DNA from: an uncultured Mesocricetibacter sp.
Lineage (GTDB): Bacteria > Pseudomonadota > Gammaproteobacteria > Enterobacterales > Pasteurellaceae
DNA length: 5,184 nt
Direction: 5' to 3'
Assembly: GCA_905373425.1 (NCBI GenBank)
Contig: CAJPST010000149.1
Span: forward strand, 1-5,184
Positions within the stretch are counted from its first letter, which is position 1. Each line of letters starts with the position of its first letter. Under the pieces are notes generated by a model, which was not told the origin of the DNA, searched no databases, and saw only the letters and a program-made list of their open reading frames with translations. Made by a program: the position numbers and the translations under genes. This document shows positions 1 to 4,996 of this stretch, one piece after another.

Positions 1-35
1 TATTTAATCATTCTCGGTATTTCAATAAATATGTT

Positions 36-64
36 TTGACTTTTGATGTATTAAACATTAATTT
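36..64 (+). promoter_or_regulatory. Putative sigma-70 promoter for yccA
   Basis: A -35-like TTGACT lies at 36-41 and a -10-like TAATTT at 59-64, separated by 17 bases, the optimal spacing. Transcription would begin near 71, leaving a leader of about 40 bases before the yccA start. The region is very AT-rich, so other -10 choices nearby are possible. No operator is recognisable. Confidence 0.5.
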
Positions 65-94
65 AACAAAACATTCTTTTAATTAGCTAGATAC

Positions 95-101
95 TGGAGG
101 A
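95..101 (+). promoter_or_regulatory. Ribosome binding site of yccA
   Basis: TGGAGGA is a strong Shine-Dalgarno match, 9 bases before the ATG at 111. It supports that codon as the start. Confidence 0.75.
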
Positions 102-110
102 ACCTGAGCT

Positions 111-782
111 ATGCAATCACAACCGCGTATTATCGTAAATTCAAGAGAGGAATCTGATTCCCTATTAAAAACACACAAAGTATTGCGTAATACTTATTTT
201 TTATTAGCGTTAACTTTGGCTTTCTCATCCATTGTTGCTGCAATTTCTATGTCGTTAAATCTGCCACGTCCGGGATTGATTATGATGTTAGCCGGTTTTT
301 ACGGTTTACTTTTCCTAACACACAAATTTGCTGATAGTGGCTTAGGAATTCTCGCTACATTCGCTTTCACCGGCTTTTTAGGTTATACCGTTGGACCAAC
401 TTTAAACGTTTATGTTGGCGCAGGTTTGAGTGACTTGGTTGTGTTGGCATTAGGTGGTACAGCTGCTGTATTTTTTGCTTGTTCCGCTTACGTATTAACA
501 ACTAAAAAAGATATGTCGTTCTTATCAGGAATGCTATTCGCTTTATTTATTGTGCTACTAGTCGGAATGATTGCAAGTTTCTTCTTTAACCTGCCGGCAT
601 TACATGTTGCTCTTAGCGGATTATTTGTGATTTTCTCTAGTGCAGCAATTTTATATGAAACCAGCAACATCATTCACGGTGGTGAAACCAACTATATTCG
701 CGCGACCGTTAGCTTATTCGTATCAATCTACAACTTGTTCACCAGTTTACTAAATCTACTTTCTTTCTTACGCGATGAATAA
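111..782 (+). CDS. yccA: YccA, Bax inhibitor-1 family inner membrane protein
   Basis: A 223-residue integral membrane protein of the Bax inhibitor-1/UPF0005 family, close to E. coli YccA in length (about 219) and sequence. E. coli YccA is a substrate and modulator of the membrane protease FtsH and associates with HflKC; that role is inferred here from similarity. After a hydrophilic N-terminus (about 1-28) seven hydrophobic segments can be seen near 29-49, 54-73, 78-98, 106-129, 137-159, 163-182 and 196-219. The family signature is well conserved: THKVLRNTYFLL at 21-32, AFTGFLGY at 85-92, AYVLTTKKDMSFL at 126-138 and ETSNIIHGGETNYIRATVSL at 183-202. The start is supported by a strong ribosome binding site at 95-101. 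It has its own promoter candidate and a downstream hairpin. tusE follows in the same direction, as in E. coli. Confidence 0.95.
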   Translation: MQSQPRIIVNSREESDSLLKTHKVLRNTYFLLALTLAFSSIVAAISMSLNLPRPGLIMMLAGFYGLLFLTHKFADSGLGILATFAFTGFLGYTVGPTLNVYVGAGLSDLVVLALGGTAAVFFACSAYVLTTKKDMSFLSGMLFALFIVLLVGMIASFFFNLPALHVALSGLFVIFSSAAILYETSNIIHGGETNYIRATVSLFVSIYNLFTSLLNLLSFLRDE

Positions 783-802
783 GCCGTAACCCTTATTGCT
801 TC

Positions 803-833
803 AGCGCCCCTTTATTGGGGCGCTTCTCTATTT
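803..833 (+). terminator. Probable intrinsic terminator or attenuator after yccA
   Basis: AGCGCCCC (803-810) and GGGGCGCT (817-824) form a perfect 8-base-pair, GC-rich stem around a 6-base TTTATT loop, 20 bases after the yccA stop. The tract after it (825-833) is T-rich but interrupted by C and A, so termination may be incomplete. Only 21 bases separate 833 from the tusE start, so tusE probably relies on read-through or on a promoter inside yccA. Confidence 0.7.
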
Positions 834-854
834 GCTGTTTCAACGGAAAATTAA

Positions 855-1184
855 ATGCTTAATGTAAATAACACCATTATTGAAACCGACCCTTTGGGTT
901 ATCTGCTCGATATTAATCAATGGAATCAAGATGTTGCTTTGGCGATTGCCGAGAAAGAAAATTTACAATTAACGGAAGCACACTGGGAAGTCATTCATTT
1001 TGTGCGTGATTTTTATAAGGAATATAAAACCTCCCCAGCTATTAGAATGCTAGTAAAAGCGATGGCACAGAAACTAGGCGAAGATAAAGGTAATAGCCGT
1101 TATTTACAGCGCCTTTTCCCCGATGGACCTGCAAAGCAAGCAACCAAATTAGCAGGCTTGCCAAAACCGGCAAAATGCTTATAA
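855..1184 (+). CDS. tusE: TusE, sulfur relay protein (DsrC family)
   Basis: A 109-residue cytoplasmic protein of the DsrC/TusE family, the same length as E. coli TusE. In the Tus relay, TusE takes persulfide sulfur from the TusBCD complex and passes it to MnmA, which makes 2-thiouridine at the wobble base of certain tRNAs. Visible family blocks are ETDPLGYL (10-17), HWEVIHFVRDFY (43-54), TSPAIRMLVKAMAQK (59-73), KGNSRYLQRLFPDGPAKQAT (78-97) and the C-terminal GLPKPAKCL (101-109). Cys108, next to last, is the persulfide-carrying cysteine of the family. There is no second C-terminal-arm cysteine, as expected for TusE rather than the DsrC of sulfur oxidisers or sulfate reducers. The ribosome binding site is weak (CGGA at 844-847, 7 bases before ATG). 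No terminator is visible after the stop, so its transcript could run into the yfe operon. Confidence 0.95.
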   Translation: MLNVNNTIIETDPLGYLLDINQWNQDVALAIAEKENLQLTEAHWEVIHFVRDFYKEYKTSPAIRMLVKAMAQKLGEDKGNSRYLQRLFPDGPAKQATKLAGLPKPAKCL

Positions 1185-1211
1185 GTTGTTTAAACCAGCA
1201 CATCTCACAAA

Positions 1212-1226
1212 TAATAATAATTATCA
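1212..1226 (+). promoter_or_regulatory. Putative Fur box of the yfe operon
   Basis: TAATAATAATTATCA matches the 7-1-7 Fur palindrome TGATAAT-N-ATTATCA at 13 of 14 specified positions; the only difference is A for G at the second base. It ends one base before the -35 element at 1228-1233. Bound Fur should therefore block RNA polymerase when iron is plentiful. A weaker half-matching site (TGACAATAGTAATTA, 1229-1243) overlaps the -35. The local AT-richness raises the chance of fortuitous matches, and MntR or Zur control cannot be excluded by eye. Confidence 0.65.
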
Positions 1227-1227
1227 C

Positions 1228-1255
1228 TTGACAATAGTAATTAAAGACATATACT
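1228..1255 (+). promoter_or_regulatory. Sigma-70 promoter of yfeABCD
   Basis: A perfect -35 box TTGACA (1228-1233) is followed after 16 bases by TATACT (1250-1255), one base off the -10 consensus. Transcription would begin near 1262, giving a leader of about 35 bases before yfeA. This is the strongest promoter in the window, consistent with a strong promoter held down by a repressor. Confidence 0.75.
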
Positions 1256-1284
1256 TTATGCGGATTTTATAACATAATAAAAAA

Positions 1285-1292
1285 TAAGGAGA
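1285..1292 (+). promoter_or_regulatory. Ribosome binding site of yfeA
   Basis: TAAGGAGA is near-perfect and sits 4 bases before ATG 1297. An earlier ATG at 1293 is out of frame, so 1297 is the start. Confidence 0.75.
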
Positions 1293-1296
1293 ATGT

Positions 1297-2178
1297 ATGC
1301 GTAAAATCTTATTAAGTGCGGTCGCTTTTTTATGTGTTTTTAATACCGGCGCCGTTGAAGCCAAATTTAAAGTTGTCACCACCTTTACCGTAATTCAGGA
1401 TATTGCTCAAAATGTTGCCGGTGATGCAGCCGAGGTACAGTCCATCACTAAACCCGGTGCGGAAATTCATGATTATCAGCCGACTCCACAAGATATCGCT
1501 CAGGCACAATCTGCTGATTTAATTATCTGGAACGGTTTAAATCTGGAACGTTGGTTCGAACGCTTTTTCCAAAACATGAAAAATGTACCTGCTGTAGTTG
1601 CGACTGACGGTATTACGCCGGTATCCATTTATGAAGGTGAATATAGTGGCAAACCAAACCCACACGCGTGGATGTCAACCAGCAATGCGTTAATTTACAT
1701 TGAAAACATCAAAAATGCTTTTATAAAATATGATCCGCAAAATGCAAAAACATATGAAGAAAACGCCACGCGTTATGCGGAAAAAATTAAACAGTTGGAT
1801 AAACCGTTACGTGAAAAATTGGCTCAAGTCCCTGAAAATAAACGCTGGTTAGTCACTAGTGAGGGAGCTTTTGGCTATTTAACCAAAGATTACGGTTTCA
1901 AAGAAGTCTATTTATGGCCAATCAATGCAGAACAACAAGGCACACCGAAACAAGTACGAAAAGTAATTGATGCGGTACGTAAAAATAATATTCCTGTTGT
2001 ATTCAGCGAAAGTACGATTTCACCGAAACCGATGAAACAAGTTGCAAAAGAAACCGGAGCGAAGTATGGTGGTGTACTTTATGTAGATTCACTATCAAAC
2101 AAAGACGGTCCTGTACCAACTTATGTTGATTTATTAAACGTAACGGTTTCAACCATCGTTAAAGGATTTGAAAAATAA
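1297..2178 (+). CDS. yfeA: YfeA, periplasmic iron/manganese-binding protein of ABC transporter
   Basis: A 293-residue substrate-binding protein of the metal-specific cluster A-I (ZnuA/PsaA/YfeA) family. It would capture Fe2+/Mn2+ (possibly Zn2+) in the periplasm and hand it to the YfeC/YfeD channel. Residues 1-22 are a Sec signal peptide (MRK, hydrophobic core, cleavage likely after VEA22). The only cysteine, Cys13, is not in a lipobox, so the protein is soluble rather than a lipoprotein, unlike Gram-positive PsaA. The four expected metal ligands by alignment with PsaA/YfeA are present: His58 (EIHDYQPT), His123 (NPHAW), Glu189 (TSEGAF) and Asp264 (YVDSLS). There is no His/Asp-rich loop of the sort in ZnuA, which favours Fe/Mn over zinc. 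WPINAEQQGTPKQVRKVID (207-225) and FSESTIS (236-242) resemble Yersinia YfeA. An uptake signal lies in the signal-peptide codons. Its stop overlaps the yfeB start by one base. Confidence 0.95.
   Translation: MRKILLSAVAFLCVFNTGAVEAKFKVVTTFTVIQDIAQNVAGDAAEVQSITKPGAEIHDYQPTPQDIAQAQSADLIIWNGLNLERWFERFFQNMKNVPAVVATDGITPVSIYEGEYSGKPNPHAWMSTSNALIYIENIKNAFIKYDPQNAKTYEENATRYAEKIKQLDKPLREKLAQVPENKRWLVTSEGAFGYLTKDYGFKEVYLWPINAEQQGTPKQVRKVIDAVRKNNIPVVFSESTISPKPMKQVAKETGAKYGGVLYVDSLSNKDGPVPTYVDLLNVTVSTIVKGFEK
1314..1322 (+). other. DNA uptake signal sequence (Haemophilus type)
   Basis: Exact core AAGTGCGGT, followed by a T-rich tract at 1324-1330 and another at 1335-1339, as in the extended Pasteurellaceae uptake signal. 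Competent cells of this family preferentially import DNA carrying it. It lies inside yfeA and encodes Ser-Ala-Val in the signal peptide, a reading frame in which the signal is easily tolerated. Confidence 0.85.
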
Positions 2179-3149
2179 TGTCTTCACAGCAGATCTCAGC
2201 CTCAATTGAAGTACAAGATGTTACCGTACGATACAATAACGGGCATACTGCAATTTACGATATCTCGTTCCGCTTGGCAGGCGGAACGACTTGCGCTTTA
2301 GTTGGTGTTAACGGAAGTGGCAAATCTACTCTATTTAAAAGCCTAATGGGGTTACTGAAACCACAACAAGGAACAGTAAAACTCTGCGGTTTACCGATTG
2401 AACAAGCGTTGAAGCAAAACTTAATCGCCTATGTACCACAAAGTGAAGATGTGGATTGGCAATTTCCCGTGTCGGTATATGACGTTGTTATGCAGGGGCG
2501 CTATGGTTATATGAATTTTTTGCGTATTCCAAAGCCGCAAGATAAACAAAAAGTCCGGCAGGCAATGCAACGGGTTGATATAGAACATTTAGCCGAGCGC
2601 CAAATCGGAGAACTCTCGGGCGGTCAAAAGAAACGGGTGTTTTTAGCTCGTGCTCTTGCTCAGCAAAGCAAAGTAATTTTATTGGACGAACCTTTCACCG
2701 GTGTGGATGTAAAAACCGAAAATGCCATTATTGAACTACTTGGTCAGCTACGTAGCGAAGGGCATTTAATCTTGGTTTCCACACATAATCTTGGTAGCGT
2801 ACCCGATTTTTGTGATCAAGTTGTAATGATTAACCGTACGGTAATCGCAACCGGTAAAACCGAAATAACCTTCAACCAACATAATTTGGAACAAGTCTTC
2901 GGCGGTGTGTTACGGCATATTAAGCTCGCAGGTAGCGATTTACATGATGATGAAGACAATCGTTCTGTCACGGTATTAACTGACGATGAACGCCCGGCAG
3001 TATTTTACGGACAAACCAAAATCGATCCGCCAGCTTCACTCAATAAAAGCCACTCACAAGAGAGTGTCCGGCCTACCCAAACAAAGGATTCGTCTCAACC
3101 GGAAAAAGAGCGGTCAGAATTTTCATCATTTTCGCAAGGACGGCAATAA
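2178..3149 (+). CDS. yfeB: YfeB, ATPase subunit of iron/manganese ABC importer
   Basis: A 323-residue ABC-type ATP-binding protein that would sit on the cytoplasmic face of YfeC/YfeD and drive metal import. All nucleotide-binding motifs are present: Walker A GVNGSGKST at 43-51, Q-loop VPQSE around Gln88, signature LSGGQ at 146-150, Walker B VILLDEP at 166-172 (Asp170, Glu171), D-loop region near 175-178 and switch His203 in STHNLGS. DVDWQFPVSVYDVV (91-104) after the Q-loop is typical of the Mn/Fe/Zn subfamily. The core ends near residue 250. A hydrophilic tail follows: an acidic/His patch (LHDDEDN, 255-261), the family-shared VLTDDERP (266-273), then a Ser/Gln/Lys/Glu-rich low-complexity end (about 288-323) that looks lineage-specific. 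The start overlaps the yfeA stop (TAATG), with AAGGA at 2162-2166, suggesting translational coupling. Confidence 0.95.
   Translation: MSSQQISASIEVQDVTVRYNNGHTAIYDISFRLAGGTTCALVGVNGSGKSTLFKSLMGLLKPQQGTVKLCGLPIEQALKQNLIAYVPQSEDVDWQFPVSVYDVVMQGRYGYMNFLRIPKPQDKQKVRQAMQRVDIEHLAERQIGELSGGQKKRVFLARALAQQSKVILLDEPFTGVDVKTENAIIELLGQLRSEGHLILVSTHNLGSVPDFCDQVVMINRTVIATGKTEITFNQHNLEQVFGGVLRHIKLAGSDLHDDEDNRSVTVLTDDERPAVFYGQTKIDPPASLNKSHSQESVRPTQTKDSSQPEKERSEFSSFSQGRQ
3106..3114 (+). other. Degenerate DNA uptake signal in the yfeB tail
   Basis: AAGAGCGGT differs from the uptake core AAGTGCGGT by one base (A for T at the fourth position). It is followed by AATTTT and ATTTT tracts with the spacing of the extended signal, which makes chance less likely. 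It lies in the low-complexity C-terminal codons of yfeB. It may be a decaying or low-affinity copy. Confidence 0.5.
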
Positions 3150-3150
3150 C

Positions 3151-4017
3151 ATGTGGGATGTATTGCTTGAGCCTTTCACTTACAACTATATGTTGAAAGC
3201 CATCGTTATTAGCGCCGCAGTAGGTGGTATTTGTGCATTTTTATCCGCCTATTTAATGCTCAAAGGCTGGTCGTTAATCGGTGACGCATTGTCACATTCC
3301 GTTGTTCCCGGCGTGGCTATCGCTTACTCACTCAAACTGCCTTATGCGATTGGTGCGTTTTTTTCGGGTATTTTAGCCGCCCTCGCAATTCTTTGGATTA
3401 AATCTATAACCAAACTACGGGAAGATGCCGTTATCGGCTTTATTTTTACGACATTTTTTGCCGCAGGCCTGCTAATTGTTTCGCTAAATCCTACTTCCGT
3501 AAGCGTGCAAGATATTATTCTTGGTAACATTTTAGGCATTGCTGATGAAGATGCATTACAAGTCGGCATTATTATTGTAGTCTGTTTGATTTTCTTACTA
3601 TCGTTTTGGAAAAATCTATTATTGGTATTTTTTGATGAAACTCAGGCCGTCTCTGTGGGACTTTCGCCACTTCGTTACAAAATCCTGTTTTTTTCCCTGC
3701 TCAGTGCCTGCATTGTTGCCGCATTGCAAACCGTTGGTGCCGTGTTAGTCATCGCGATGGTAATCACTCCCGGTGCGACTGCTTATCTATTAACAGATCG
3801 ATTTGGCAAACTATTAATCATTTCCGTCGCCTTAGGCGTCAGTAGTAGCGCAGTCGGTGCTTATATCAGCTATTATTTGGACGGTGCTACCGGTGGGCTA
3901 ATCGTTTGTTTGCAAACCGTGCTTTTCCTGCTGGTATTTTTCTTTTCGCCTAAATACGGCATATTGATGCGCAAAAAAGAAAAAATAAAAGATCGTAACG
4001 GAGAGCATTATGGATAA
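3151..4017 (+). CDS. yfeC: YfeC, permease subunit of iron/manganese ABC importer
   Basis: A 288-residue inner-membrane protein of the ABC-3 (ZnuB/MntB/YfeC) permease family, about eight hydrophobic segments, expected to form the channel with YfeD. Visible family blocks: LEPFTYNYMLKAI at 6-18 (typical N-terminus of YfeC/SitC), LKGWSLIGDALSHSVVPGVA at 37-56, LREDAVIGFIF at 89-99, ILGNILG at 123-129, the cytoplasmic ATPase-coupling loop FDETQAVSVGLSP at 161-173, VGAVLVIAMVITPGATAYLL at 195-214 and GATGGLIVCLQT at 245-256. The tail (about 268-288) is charged and cytoplasmic. The frame is open upstream to an ATG at 2986, but that would overlap yfeB by 55 codons with non-family sequence. ATG 3151, with AAGGA at 3136-3140, matches the family start. 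It follows yfeB by one base. Confidence 0.93.
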   Translation: MWDVLLEPFTYNYMLKAIVISAAVGGICAFLSAYLMLKGWSLIGDALSHSVVPGVAIAYSLKLPYAIGAFFSGILAALAILWIKSITKLREDAVIGFIFTTFFAAGLLIVSLNPTSVSVQDIILGNILGIADEDALQVGIIIVVCLIFLLSFWKNLLLVFFDETQAVSVGLSPLRYKILFFSLLSACIVAALQTVGAVLVIAMVITPGATAYLLTDRFGKLLIISVALGVSSSAVGAYISYYLDGATGGLIVCLQTVLFLLVFFFSPKYGILMRKKEKIKDRNGEHYG

Positions 4018-4834
4018 ATTCTTGCTATGGTTCAGTGAACCACTTGCCTTTCCGTTTATGCAAAATGCATTGTTTACCGCTTTAATTGTCGCCATAATTT
4101 GTGCTGTATTATCTTGTTATTTGGTACTAAAAGGCTGGTCATTGATGGGCGATGCCATTTCCCACGCTGTTCTTCCTGGTGTTGTCGCTGCTTTTTGGTT
4201 GGGTTTACCGTTAATTATCGGCGCTTTTGTGTCAGGTTTGCTATGTTCTTTAAGTATCGGTTACTTAAAAGAAAACAGTCGTATTAAAGAAGATACGGTG
4301 ATGGGAATCGTCTATTCGGGGATGTTTGGATTGGGATTGGTTTTATTCACCGAAGTTGAAACCGATCAACATTTAACCCATATTTTATTCGGCAATTTAT
4401 TGGGTGTAAGTCACGCAGAATTATTGCAAACCTGCTTAATTGCCGGTGCGGTTTTTCTGATTGTCTTCTTAAAAAGAAGGGATTTTCTGCTCTATTGTTT
4501 TGACCCAAGCCATGCTCGTGTCGCCGGCCTTTCCCCTAAACGATTGTACTACGGCTTGCTGATACTGCTTGCTTTGACCATTGTTACCGCAATGCAAGTG
4601 GTTGGTGTGATTTTAGTGGTTGCAATGTTAATTTCACCGGGCATCACCGCTTATTTGTTAACCAACCGATTTGAGAAAATGATGCTGCTTGCTGTATTAA
4701 CCTCAGTATTATCCAGCACCTCAGGTACTTTGCTAAGCTACCATATCAATGCTGATATTGGACCTTGCATCGTTATTGTCCAAGCTTTTTTCTTCTCTCT
4801 CGCTTTAGCGTGGAGTAAATGGAAAAGCCGATAA
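4010..4834 (+). CDS. yfeD: YfeD, second permease subunit of iron/manganese ABC importer
   Basis: A 274-residue inner-membrane protein, clearly paralogous to YfeC and of the same ABC-3 family; the two would form a heterodimeric channel. Aligned blocks: LKGWSLMGDAISHAVLPGVV at 40-59, IKEDTVMGIVYSGMFGLGL at 92-110, LTHILFGNLLGV at 122-133, the ATPase-coupling loop FDPSHARVAGLSP at 164-176, VGVILVVAMLISPGITAYLL at 198-217 and GPCIVIVQA at 251-259. About eight hydrophobic segments are seen, and the protein ends in a short basic tail (KWKSR). Its ATG overlaps the last 8 bases of yfeC, with GGAGAG at 4000-4005, so it is likely translated by coupled re-initiation. It is the last gene of the operon. 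A TAG follows one base after the TAA stop in another frame. Confidence 0.94.
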   Translation: MDKFLLWFSEPLAFPFMQNALFTALIVAIICAVLSCYLVLKGWSLMGDAISHAVLPGVVAAFWLGLPLIIGAFVSGLLCSLSIGYLKENSRIKEDTVMGIVYSGMFGLGLVLFTEVETDQHLTHILFGNLLGVSHAELLQTCLIAGAVFLIVFLKRRDFLLYCFDPSHARVAGLSPKRLYYGLLILLALTIVTAMQVVGVILVVAMLISPGITAYLLTNRFEKMMLLAVLTSVLSSTSGTLLSYHINADIGPCIVIVQAFFFSLALAWSKWKSR

Positions 4835-4855
4835 TAGCGTTCCTTTTGAGTCCAA

Positions 4856-4864
4856 AAGTGCGGT
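4856..4864 (+). other. DNA uptake signal sequence (intergenic)
   Basis: Exact core AAGTGCGGT preceded by AA, then TGTTTTT (4866-4872) and TATTTT (4877-4882) at the spacings of the full extended Pasteurellaceae signal. It lies 22 bases after the yfeD stop, in the convergent gap, a common location for these signals. It is a single copy rather than the inverted pair that can double as a terminator. Confidence 0.88.
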
Positions 4865-4874
4865 CTGTTTTTCA

Positions 4875-4890
4875 GCTATTTTCAAATAGC
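4875..4890. repeat. Short AT-rich inverted repeat after yfeD
   Basis: GCTATT (4875-4880) and AATAGC (4885-4890) form a 6-base-pair hairpin with a 4-base loop, merging with the second T tract of the uptake signal. No T run follows on either strand, so it is at best a weak terminator for yfeD. Confidence 0.45.
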
Positions 4891-4895
4891 GTTAT

Positions 4896-4974
4896 ATGTG
4901 CAGAAGATAAAACTCAATCTGATAGCCCCGTTTAAAACATTAGCCTATCAAACCAAGTCTCATCTTCTGCACAT
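4896..4974 (-). repeat. Long imperfect inverted repeat (possible minus-strand RNA hairpin)
   Basis: ATGTGCAGAAGAT at 4896-4908 is the exact reverse complement of 4962-4974. The symmetry continues inward: 4909-4925 against 4945-4961 gives 11 Watson-Crick pairs and 6 mismatches (at 4909, 4911, 4915, 4916, 4917, 4919). Every mismatch is A/C or C/A on the plus strand, so it reads as G-U in a minus-strand transcript. The minus-strand RNA therefore forms an unbroken 30-pair stem with a loop of about 19 bases. It starts 22 bases after the acyP stop, that is, in the acyP 3' untranslated region. There is no T run after it on either strand, so it is not a standard intrinsic terminator. It could be a 3'-end stabiliser, an RNase III target, a 3'-UTR-derived small RNA or a small palindromic mobile repeat. 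No function is assignable from sequence alone. Confidence 0.7.
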
Positions 4975-4996
4975 TAGTCAAATGTTACCGCCAAAT

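Noticed and set aside
1188..1195. The palindrome GTTTAAAC after tusE as a regulatory site or terminator.
   Set aside because: Eight AT-rich bases without loop or T tract; expected by chance in DNA of this composition.
1297..1362. YfeA as a lipoprotein because of Cys13 in the signal peptide.
   Set aside because: The cysteine is inside the hydrophobic core and lacks a lipobox; a signal peptidase I site after residue 22 fits better.
2986..3150. A 55-codon upstream extension of yfeC from an ATG at 2986.
   Set aside because: It overlaps yfeB, which is clearly coding to 3149, and the extension is basic and non-membrane. ATG 3151 has a ribosome binding site and begins the family-typical N-terminus.
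488..4095. Minus-strand open frames of 61-75 codons at 488-673, 1042-1227, 3342-3569 and 3898-4095.
   Set aside because: Each lies largely or wholly antisense to a well-supported gene, has no recognisable family, and looks like a by-product of the opposite strand's codon pattern.
4099..4287. A 62-codon plus-strand frame inside yfeD, rich in Cys and Phe.
   Set aside because: It is an out-of-frame shadow of yfeD, which has clear ABC-3 motifs over the same bases.
4875..4890. The short hairpin after yfeD as an intrinsic terminator.
   Set aside because: The stem is AT-rich and followed by GTTATATG on the plus strand and TGAAAAAC on the minus strand; there is no T run. Kept only as a short repeat.
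4975..4996. A minus-strand promoter (TTGACT at 4981-4976) that could drive a separate small RNA through the hairpin.
   Set aside because: No acceptable -10 element is found at 15-19 bases downstream, so read-through from acyP is the simpler source of a transcript.
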